Assembly: GCA_903929765.1 (NCBI GenBank)
Contig: CAIYVX010000074.1
Span: 1 to 44,699 of the forward strand
Direction: 5' to 3'
DNA from: an uncultured Planctomycetia bacterium
GTDB lineage: Bacteria > Planctomycetota > Phycisphaerae > FEN-1346 > JAACEH01
Length of the DNA stretch: 44,699 nucleotides
In this document: positions 1 to 6,020 of the stretch, one piece after another
How the letters are laid out: each line of letters opens with the position of its first letter
How positions within the stretch are numbered: position 1 is the first letter of the stretch
Notes under the pieces: model-generated
The model's input: only the letters and a program-made list of their open reading frames with translations
Databases searched by the model: none
Told to the model about the DNA's origin: nothing
Made by a program: the position numbers and the translations under genes

Positions 1-117
1 CGGGGCGCTTGCGCCCGTGGTCAGATTCGAGCCAGCGGTCGGCGTGGTCGGCAAAGAAACTCGTTCGCCGACTCCGTTCCCCTCCGACCTCCTGCCGTCC
101 GGACGATTAAACCGACA

Positions 118-180
118 AGCCCTTCAGCGGGCTTTGCCCCGACGAAGTCGGGGTTCAGGCCAGGGCTTTTAGCCCTGGTA
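118..180. repeat. Left REP-like palindrome array (outer arm)
   Basis: Three consecutive palindromes are visible: 118-133 (agccc...gggct), 137-153 (ccccgacgaagtcgggg) and 160-178 (ccagggct...agccctgg). The array is an imperfect inverted copy of 756-820: when the right array is reverse-complemented, the same three palindromes appear in the same order, joined by near-identical linkers such as cagcgggctttgcccc. The middle stem differs by paired changes (gacgaagtc here, ggcaaagcc on the right), so the hairpin is kept. This is the arrangement expected for REP/BIME sequences served by a RAYT transposase. Confidence 0.8.
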
Positions 181-225
181 AGGTGCGGGCGAACGAGATT
201 TTTCTTTTTCTTCTTTTTCTTCTTC

Positions 226-243
226 AGCCCGTTTTAACGGGCT
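226..243. repeat. Inner REP hairpin upstream of RAYT
   Basis: The palindrome agcccgttttaacgggct is preceded by a pyrimidine run (about 199-225, t/c only). Its inverted partner is at 696-713, which is followed by a purine run. These two form the inner pair of the nested inverted arrangement around the transposase gene. Confidence 0.75.
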
Positions 244-266
244 TACCATGACAGGCAGAGGCATTT

Positions 267-728
267 ATGCCGCGTAATGTCTACAGCGAGATCAACCTGC
301 ACATCACCTGGCACGTCAAGGCTAACGTTCCGGTCTTGAAAGACGCCGTCGAAATGCAACTACGCCGCCATCTGCGTGGCCAAGTTCTGGCCTCGCCCGG
401 CGTTTATTGGCATGATTGCGGCGGCACGGACAATCACGTTCATTTGGTCGTCACAGTTCCACCGTCGTTACTGGTCAGCGATTGGATCGGCGTCCTGAAG
501 GGTAGAAGTTCGCATTACATCAACCATGAGATCGTCAATCGGAAGTTGCTCCATTGGCAAGATGGGTACGGTGTTGTGAGTTTTGGGAGCAAGGATTTGC
601 CGTGGGTGCTCGATTATGTGCGTCGCCAGAGGGAACACCATGCCAGTGGTCAGATACATGAACGATTGGAGCGTATCGAACACGACGAAGAAGAAAGCCC
701 GCTGAAGCGGGCTGAAAAAGAAGAATAA
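267..728 (+). CDS. REP-associated tyrosine transposase (RAYT, IS200/IS605-like Y1 transposase)
   Basis: A 153-residue protein of the Y1_Tnp/IS200 superfamily, single-stranded DNA HUH transposases that cut and join with a tyrosine. The HUH motif is D55-N-H57-V-H59-L-V-V, and the catalytic tyrosine is Y117 in the sequence LDYVRRQREHH, the usual spacing for the family. RAYTs are single-copy, domesticated relatives linked to REP palindromes; the palindrome arrays on both sides fit that. The last eleven codons overlap a REP hairpin (696-713), so the C-terminal tail (ESPLKRAEKEE) is partly repeat-encoded. The ATG at 267 follows the hairpin at 226-243 and has no strong Shine-Dalgarno. No accessory tnpB is present. 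Family assignment is secure; present activity is unknown. Confidence 0.9.
   Translation: MPRNVYSEINLHITWHVKANVPVLKDAVEMQLRRHLRGQVLASPGVYWHDCGGTDNHVHLVVTVPPSLLVSDWIGVLKGRSSHYINHEIVNRKLLHWQDGYGVVSFGSKDLPWVLDYVRRQREHHASGQIHERLERIEHDEEESPLKRAEKEE
696..713. repeat. Inner REP hairpin inside the RAYT 3' end
   Basis: The palindrome agcccgctgaagcgggct lies within the coding sequence of the transposase and encodes about six of its C-terminal residues. It is followed by a purine run, mirroring the pyrimidine run before 226-243. The identical 18-base palindrome is repeated at 803-820. Confidence 0.85.
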
Positions 729-755
729 AAAAAGGAGTGGTGCTCGACGCCCGTT

Positions 756-820
756 GACCAGGCCCAAAGGGCCTGGCCTGTACCCCGGCAAAGCCGGGGC
801 AAAGCCCGCTGAAGCGGGCT
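756..820. repeat. Right REP-like palindrome array (outer arm)
   Basis: Palindromes at 758-776 (ccaggccc/gggcctgg), 783-799 (ccccggcaaagccgggg) and 803-820 (agcccgctgaagcgggct). The order is the mirror image of 118-180, and the linkers match as an inverted repeat. Together the arms delimit a unit of about 700 bases centred on the transposase. Confidence 0.8.
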
Positions 821-878
821 AAAGACAACGACCACGGCAATTGTTTTCAGGCCACCATCATTGCAGGGGGATTGATAC

Positions 879-1163
879 GTGACCAAGAACAAACTTCAGA
901 ATCGCCAAGAGGCGAAGGGTTATTTTAAGGTTTTGGAAGTCCTTCGGAAATGGGATCCCATTGGGGTGATAAGCGATCGCAATCAGGACGAGTACGACTT
1001 CTGTGCCGCTCCAATAGTAAGGAAGCTCGATGCCGGAATCAGTGTCGATGATCTGACCAAACACATGATCAAGGTTATTGGAATCACAATCGAGGACGAG
1101 AGAATTACTCGAAGCTGCGCACAGGAACTCGTGGATTTTTGGAAAGAGTGGAAACCCGTCTGA
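879..1163 (+). CDS. Small DUF1871-like protein
   Basis: A 94-residue soluble protein. The N-terminal part reads KWDPIGV followed by DEYDF, a pattern I associate with DUF1871 small proteins; the rest is predicted helical (DDLTKHMIKV, RSCAQELVDFWKEW). No biochemical role is established for the family; some members sit near toxin-immunity genes, but nothing here shows that. The ATG at 879 follows agggggattgatac, a usable ribosome-binding site. The stop overlaps the start of the DUF58 gene (TGATG at 1161-1165), implying coupled translation. Base composition looks less GC-rich than the downstream genes, and the gene lies between the RAYT unit and the operon, so it may have arrived by transfer. Confidence 0.7.
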   Translation: MTKNKLQNRQEAKGYFKVLEVLRKWDPIGVISDRNQDEYDFCAAPIVRKLDAGISVDDLTKHMIKVIGITIEDERITRSCAQELVDFWKEWKPV

Positions 1164-2059
1164 TGCCCACCGCCGAAAGCTATCTTCGACCCGAGGTCAT
1201 CCAGCAGGTTCGCCGCCTGGACCTGAAGGCCCGCTTCATCGTCGAAGGTTTCATGGCCGGGCTGCACGATTCGCCGTATCACGGTTTCTCGGTCGAATTT
1301 TCCGAGCACCGCAAATACGTTCCCGGCGACGATCCGAGCCTCATCGATTACAACGCCTGGGCCCGCACCGACAAGCTCTACGTTCGCAAGTACCGGGCCG
1401 AAACCAACCTGGCCTGCCACCTGCTCGTCGATCAGAGCAGCTCGATGGACTTCGCCTCCGGCGCGGGGCTGACCAAGTTGGAATACGCCATCTGCCTGGC
1501 CGCGGCGCTGGGCTACCTGATGACCAGCCAGCAGGACGCCGTGGGCCTCGTGACTTTCGACGAGCAGATCAGAAACTTCATGCCGCCGCACAGCACGCGC
1601 CGCCAGCTAACTTCCATCCTGGCCGCGCTGGCCCGGCCGCCGGTGGGCGGAAAGACCCGTCTCGCCGAGGTGCTGCACCAGGTGGCTCGCCGCGTGCCCA
1701 AGCGCGGGCTGATGATCCTTTTTTCCGACCTGCTCGACAACGAGGCGGCCGTAGTCGAAGCCCTGCACCACATTCTTTTTCGCGGCCACGACCTGATTGT
1801 CTTTCACATCCTCGACGAGATGGAAGCAAACTTTTCGTACACCGCGCCGGTCTGCCTGGAGGATCCCGAATCGGGCCAGTCGCTGACGACCGACCCCGAG
1901 GCCGTCCGGGCCGACTACCTGGAGCGCCTGGCCGCCTTCCGGTCCCGCTTCCGCCGCGAACTGGAGGGCCGCAAGGCCAGCTTTGTCCCGGTCGATACTT
2001 CGCTGCCCTTTGACAAGGCCCTGACCAGTTTCCTCCTGAGCCGACGGCGGAAAGCCTGA
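1163..2059 (+). CDS. DUF58 domain-containing protein
   Basis: A 298-residue member of the DUF58 family, usually encoded beside MoxR-type AAA ATPases and BatA/VWA proteins and implicated in assembly or stress functions at the envelope. The family core is visible as the stretch from FSEHRKYVPGDDPSLIDYNAWARTD, followed by a VWA-like fold with a MIDAS motif DQSSSM (DxSxS) at about residues 91-96. I choose the ATG at 1163 because it overlaps the preceding stop as TGATG and starts at MPTAESYLRP; an in-frame upstream ATG at 1139 would overlap the previous gene by 25 bases. No MoxR gene is seen upstream; its place is taken by the small DUF1871-like gene and the RAYT unit. Confidence 0.9.
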   Translation: MPTAESYLRPEVIQQVRRLDLKARFIVEGFMAGLHDSPYHGFSVEFSEHRKYVPGDDPSLIDYNAWARTDKLYVRKYRAETNLACHLLVDQSSSMDFASGAGLTKLEYAICLAAALGYLMTSQQDAVGLVTFDEQIRNFMPPHSTRRQLTSILAALARPPVGGKTRLAEVLHQVARRVPKRGLMILFSDLLDNEAAVVEALHHILFRGHDLIVFHILDEMEANFSYTAPVCLEDPESGQSLTTDPEAVRADYLERLAAFRSRFRRELEGRKASFVPVDTSLPFDKALTSFLLSRRRKA

Positions 2060-2066
2060 TCTCCCA

Positions 2067-4280
2067 ATGTGGACCCACCCGCTCATCCTCGCCGGTCTCG
2101 TGACGCTGGCCCTGCCGGTCGTCATTCACCTGGTGCTGCGCTCGCGGCCGCAACAGGTCACATTTCCATCTCTGCGGTTCGTGACCGAGAGCCACCACGC
2201 CACGGCGGGTCTGGCGCGGCTGAAGCACTATGCGCTCCTCGCCCTGCGTATGGCGGCACTGGCCCTGGTGGTACTCATTCTGGCCCGCCCGATTGACCGG
2301 CCGCAAGCGGCGGTGGCGCTGGCGCGCAAAAGTGCCCCGGCGGCGGTCGTGCTTTGTTTCGACACCGCGCCGCGAATGGATTACCGCGAAATGGGCATCA
2401 CGCGGCTCGACATGGCCCGCCAACTGGCCACGCGGCTGGTCGATCAGTTGCCGCGCAGCAGCCGCCTTGCCGTGCTCACCTCGACCGCGCCGGCGGAAGC
2501 GGCCGGGCTGCGGGCCGACAGCACCACGGCCCAGGACGAAATCAAGGCCGTTTCGACCACCAGGGCCAGCGTCTCGGTGGCCGCGATGCTTCGGACGGCC
2601 GAAGGCCTCCTGGCCCAGGCGCCCGAGGAGCGCCGCGAAATTTATCTCTTCACCGACCTGGCCGCCGGGGCCTGGCGCGGACTCGCCGACGGGGCCTTCC
2701 GCAAATATAACCGCGTGCCGATCTATATCCTCGATGTCGGGCCGGGGGAAAAAGCTGAGAACCTGAATGTCGCCCTCGAACCGCTCCGGCTGTCGTCCGT
2801 CCGTCCCGCCGTCGGTTCCCCCGTGACCATCGCGGCCACAGTCCTCGGCGCCGCCCGGCCAACGAGCCGCACGCTCACCCTCGAAATCGGCAGCGCCGTT
2901 CGCAGTCGCCAGTCGATCGACCTCAAATCGCCCGGAGCCGTGGCCACGGCGACGTTCAATGAAACGTTCGCCGAGCCGGGTTTGGTGCAGGGCAGCGTGT
3001 CGATCCCGGAAGCCGATCCGCTTTTGGCCGACAACACGCGATTCTTCACGCTCCAGGTCGGCCGGCCGACGCCGGTCACGGTGATCCGCACCGAGACGCC
3101 GCCGCCGGGGGTTCTTGATGCCGCGGGACTGGTCGCCCAGGCCCTGGCGCCGCCGTCCAGTGGCATGGGCATCTTGCCCATGAGTCCCACGGGCGTCCCG
3201 CCCGTGGAAAGCAACGGAAACCACGGGCAAGATGCCCGTGCCACTGTAGACACCGTCGTCCCGACGTTTCTGCGAGCCCGCGACCTGAATGCCGACAGGC
3301 TGAAGGGCGTCGATACGGTTTTCCTGGCCGACTCTGCCGGCGTGTCGCCCGAAGGCTGGGCGGCGCTCGAACGGTTCGTCGCCGACGGCGGCGGCCTGAT
3401 CGTCCTGCTCGGCCACAACGTCGAGGCGGAAATCAAGGCCGGCCATTCCTCTTATATAAGCGCTGCGGCCGAGCAACTCCTGGGCGGCGCCATCGGAGCG
3501 GTCCGCGAAGCCGCCGCCGGCGCGCACCTGGCCGTACCGAGTTACAATCTCCCCGCCCTGGCCCTCTTCGACGCCGGCCGCAACGGCGACCTGGCCTTGC
3601 CGCTCATTTATCGCTGGTTCGAGTTGCAGCCCGCCGCAACGAGTTCCGTCCTGATCAAAGTCGGGACCGCACAGCCGGCGCTCGTGGCCGCGCCGCACGG
3701 CACGGGCCGCGTTTACGTCCTGGCCACCGCGCCGGAGTCCGGCTGGTCGAACCTTGCCGGCCAGGCCGAGTTCGTCATTCTCATGCACAGTCTCCTCGCG
3801 GCAGCCGAAGGGCAGGGGGCCGACGCGCCGCCGTTGGCCATCGGCGAACCCGTCACCGTCGCCTTGCCGCGAGGACTCTCCGGCCAGAGCGTTTCGTTGG
3901 TCGGCCCGGGTCTGGCCACGCCGGTGGCCGTGACCGTCAACCCGGCCACGAGTGCTGCCGTCTTTCCGCCTCTGGACCGTCCCGGCAACTTCCAGATTCG
4001 CGTTGGCTCTGACGCTAAACCGCAATTCGGTTTCAGCCTGAACATCGATCCGATTGAGAGCCGCCTGGAAAAGCGGCCGGTCGAAGCGGTCGAGAAGCTT
4101 TTCGCTCCCGGCCTGGCCCGCGTTTCGCCGACGCTCGACGCCCTGCACGCCGGCGAACAGATCGCCCTCGCCGGCACCCACGATTGGTCGGCGGCCCTGG
4201 TGCCGCTCCTGATGCTCGTCTTGGTCGCCGAACTGTTTCTCGCGAACCGCTTTTACCGTCGGTCGGTGGTGAAAAAATGA
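2067..4280 (+). CDS. BatA-domain membrane protein with VWA-like and glutamine-amidotransferase-like regions
   Basis: A 737-residue inner-membrane protein. The N-terminus carries the BatA double-helix anchor: a first membrane segment in WTHPLILAGLVTLALPVVIHLVL and a second around residues 56-75. A VWA-like domain follows from about residue 91, but its metal site is degenerate (DTAPRM instead of DxSxS). A later segment (ALERFVADGGGLIVLLG) resembles the amidotransferase-like fold often found in these proteins. A last membrane helix lies near the C-terminus (LVPLLMLVLVAELFLANRF). It starts 7 bases after the DUF58 stop. Residues about 365-394 (GMGILPM...GQDARAT) come from an in-frame palindromic repeat at 3158-3246. 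Confidence 0.88.
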   Translation: MWTHPLILAGLVTLALPVVIHLVLRSRPQQVTFPSLRFVTESHHATAGLARLKHYALLALRMAALALVVLILARPIDRPQAAVALARKSAPAAVVLCFDTAPRMDYREMGITRLDMARQLATRLVDQLPRSSRLAVLTSTAPAEAAGLRADSTTAQDEIKAVSTTRASVSVAAMLRTAEGLLAQAPEERREIYLFTDLAAGAWRGLADGAFRKYNRVPIYILDVGPGEKAENLNVALEPLRLSSVRPAVGSPVTIAATVLGAARPTSRTLTLEIGSAVRSRQSIDLKSPGAVATATFNETFAEPGLVQGSVSIPEADPLLADNTRFFTLQVGRPTPVTVIRTETPPPGVLDAAGLVAQALAPPSSGMGILPMSPTGVPPVESNGNHGQDARATVDTVVPTFLRARDLNADRLKGVDTVFLADSAGVSPEGWAALERFVADGGGLIVLLGHNVEAEIKAGHSSYISAAAEQLLGGAIGAVREAAAGAHLAVPSYNLPALALFDAGRNGDLALPLIYRWFELQPAATSSVLIKVGTAQPALVAAPHGTGRVYVLATAPESGWSNLAGQAEFVILMHSLLAAAEGQGADAPPLAIGEPVTVALPRGLSGQSVSLVGPGLATPVAVTVNPATSAAVFPPLDRPGNFQIRVGSDAKPQFGFSLNIDPIESRLEKRPVEAVEKLFAPGLARVSPTLDALHAGEQIALAGTHDWSAALVPLLMLVLVAELFLANRFYRRSVVKK
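3158..3246. repeat. Palindromic repeat read in frame within the BatA gene
   Basis: Arms 3158-3179 and 3225-3246 are inverted copies matching at 21 of 22 positions (core gggcatcttgccc / gggcaagatgccc). Between them lies a second palindrome at 3187-3207 (ccacgggc...gcccgtgg). The element translates as GMGILPM...TGVPPV...HGQDARAT, a peptide signature I recognise as recurrent in planctomycete genomes because the repeat lands inside genes. It adds about 30 residues between the VWA-like region and the next domain without breaking the frame. Confidence 0.85.
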
Positions 4281-4702
4281 CTGAGTCCAAGACGGAGGAG
4301 TTTTTGATCCGGCGGCCGATACGCATGGCGATCATCACGTTTTTGATCATGGCCCTTATCGGCCTGGGCACGGTGTTTTTCGTGCCCATTGAGCGAAGGT
4401 TGCCACTTTCTTATTGCATCGGCCTTGCTATGGCCTACGCCGCGGTGATGGCCATTTTCTTACCGGGTCTTGTTCTTGCAACCAATCGATTGCGGAAGAT
4501 CGCGAGGGTATGCATGGCGATTGTTGTTTTGGCGTTCGTGGCCATGTGGGGAGCGTTACAACTGATGCAGCGGGGAATATTACCAGTCCCAAATCTGGGC
4601 CGCTTGATTCTGACTTTGGAAATTGTATTCTTCGTCTTGGTCGTCGCCTTTTTGTCCGTCGGCATAAGCGGTTGGGTCAGATACTTTCGAAGAAGAGCCT
4701 GA
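4277..4702 (+). CDS. Small four-helix membrane protein, unknown function
   Basis: A 141-residue protein with four hydrophobic segments, at about residues 16-35, 43-66, 74-92 and 106-128, and a basic C-terminus (RYFRRRA), so it is probably an integral inner-membrane protein. The ATG at 4277 overlaps the stop of the BatA gene (ATGA), preceded by a purine-rich stretch (ggtggtgaaaaa), which implies translational coupling in the same operon. I do not recognise a family. Its base composition, with more A/T in third positions, differs from the BatA gene. Confidence 0.75.
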   Translation: MTESKTEEFLIRRPIRMAIITFLIMALIGLGTVFFVPIERRLPLSYCIGLAMAYAAVMAIFLPGLVLATNRLRKIARVCMAIVVLAFVAMWGALQLMQRGILPVPNLGRLILTLEIVFFVLVVAFLSVGISGWVRYFRRRA

Positions 4703-4776
4703 CGGGATTGGGTGTGGACCGCACTGGGGCCTGACGGTAGACTGCGGAAAGTGATTTCGGCGACGAAAATAAGGCA

Positions 4777-4806
4777 TTGACACCGTTTCCTCGCCAGCGG
4801 TACCAT
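4777..4806 (+). promoter_or_regulatory. Candidate sigma-70 promoter for histone H1-like gene
   Basis: TTGACA at 4777-4782, an 18-base spacer and TACCAT at 4801-4806. The predicted start, near 4813, leaves a leader of about 70 bases to the ATG at 4883. Confidence 0.5.
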
Positions 4807-4882
4807 CTGGAGAGTAAGCCATGTTCCGGGCGGGCTGTTTTCCCAGCGGAAACCCCGTCCTGACAATTCAGAGGAGGCACTT

Positions 4883-5089
4883 ATGCAAGCATACGACAAT
4901 CTGAAGGCGTTGGTCGCAGCGGTCGAACCGGACCTGGCGAAGGCCGAAGCCGGCAACAAGGCGGCCGGAACTCGCGTCCGCAAGTCGATGCAGGACATCA
5001 AGAAGGCGGCCCAGGAAGTGCGCCAGGCCGTCCTCGAACTCCGCGAAGCCCCGGAAGCTCCTGCCGCCCCGGGCGCGCCGCAACAATAG
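4883..5089 (+). CDS. Histone H1-like small basic protein
   Basis: A 68-residue protein matching the short bacterial histone H1-like (Hc1-type) pattern: an N-terminal helix, then [27 protein letters not shown] ([11 protein letters not shown] is the diagnostic part), ending in a Pro/Ala tail. Such proteins bind DNA non-specifically and are thought to act in nucleoid packing. A strong ribosome-binding site (agaggaggc) lies 6 bases before the ATG. It has its own candidate promoter and is followed after 11 bases by a DNA methyltransferase, so both products of this stretch act on DNA. The recognition is by motif; the detailed role is inferred. Confidence 0.8.
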   Translation: MQAYDNLKALVAAVEPDLAKAEAGNKAAGTRVRKSMQDIKKAAQEVRQAVLELREAPEAPAAPGAPQQ

Positions 5090-5100
5090 AAGCGGTAGAT

Positions 5101-6009
5101 ATGACGGTTGAAATAAATCGCCTTCACAACCAGGACTGCGTCGCCGGGATGCAGGCCCTGGCCGAGGCGTCGGTCCACCTGGCCTTCGCCGACCCGCCCT
5201 TCAACATCGGCTACAAGTACGACGTCTACGCGGACCGTCGCGCCGCCGAAGAATATCTGGACTGGACACGCCAGTGGGGCCGGGCTTTGGTTCGGACGCT
5301 GCGGCCCGACGGCACGTTCTGGCTGGCCATCGGCGACGATTTCGCCGCCGAACTGAAACTGATCTTTCAACGCGACCTGGGTCTCGTCTGCCGCAGTTGG
5401 GTCATCTGGTACTATACCTTCGGCGTGAACTGCAAGACCAAGTTCAGCCGCAGCCACACCCACCTGTTCCACTTCGTCCGCGATCCGAAGAAGTTCACCT
5501 TCAACGTCGATCAGATTCGCGTGCCCTCGGCCCGGCAACTGGTTTACGCCGATGACCGGGCCAAGGAAGGTGGTCGTCTGCCCGACGACACCTGGATTCT
5601 GCGCCCGCAGGATTTGCCGGAGGGGTTCCAGCCGGACGAAGACACCTGGTTCTTTCCTCGCGTGTGCGGCACGTTCAAGGAACGGGCCGGCTGGCACGGC
5701 TGCCAGATGCCGGAGCAACTCCTGGGTCGGATCATCCGGGCCTGTTCCAACCCCGGCGACCTGGTGCTCGACCCCTTCGGTGGCAGCGGCACCACGCTGG
5801 TCACGGCGAAGAAATTGGAACGAAATTTCATCGGCTTTGAACTGTCGGAGAGCTACGCCGCCGCGATCCAAAAGCGGCTTGCTTCCGTTTCGGCGGGCGA
5901 TCCGCTGGCGGGGGCGGCAGACCCGAAGGTTTCAGTTCCCAGCACCGCCAAGGGCCGAAAGTTGCGCAAACGACGCCGGCGCGATCAGGATACCGAACTC
6001 GATTTGTAG
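5101..6009 (+). CDS. Solitary DNA methyltransferase (N4-cytosine/N6-adenine, beta-class)
   Basis: A 302-residue enzyme that would transfer a methyl group from S-adenosylmethionine to an exocyclic amino group of a base. The catalytic motif IV (ADPPFNIGY, about residues 36-44) comes before the SAM-binding motif I (DPFGGSGTT, about residues 221-229), with [10 protein letters not shown] next; this order defines the beta class. The segment between holds the target-recognition region. No restriction endonuclease gene is adjacent, so it is a candidate orphan methyltransferase with a regulatory or epigenetic role. The C-terminus is a basic tail ([14 protein letters not shown]) that may help DNA binding. 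The recognition site cannot be read from the sequence. The stop lies 11 bases from the convergent permease gene. Confidence 0.92.
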   Translation: MTVEINRLHNQDCVAGMQALAEASVHLAFADPPFNIGYKYDVYADRRAAEEYLDWTRQWGRALVRTLRPDGTFWLAIGDDFAAELKLIFQRDLGLVCRSWVIWYYTFGVNCKTKFSRSHTHLFHFVRDPKKFTFNVDQIRVPSARQLVYADDRAKEGGRLPDDTWILRPQDLPEGFQPDEDTWFFPRVCGTFKERAGWHGCQMPEQLLGRIIRACSNPGDLVLDPFGGSGTTLVTAKKLERNFIGFELSESYAAAIQKRLASVSAGDPLAGAADPKVSVPSTAKGRKLRKRRRRDQDTELDL

Positions 6010-6020
6010 GGTGCTTCTCG

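Noticed and set aside
1-60. Possible end of a minus-strand gene at the window edge
   Set aside because: A minus-strand frame reads FFADHADRWLESDHGRKR, but it is too short to support, and a hairpin (3-16) lies within it.
1578-4181. Minus-strand open frame of 867 codons antisense to DUF58/BatA
   Set aside because: It is an opposite-strand shadow of two clearly recognisable genes in high-GC DNA; the translation is Arg/Gly/Asp-rich with no domain.
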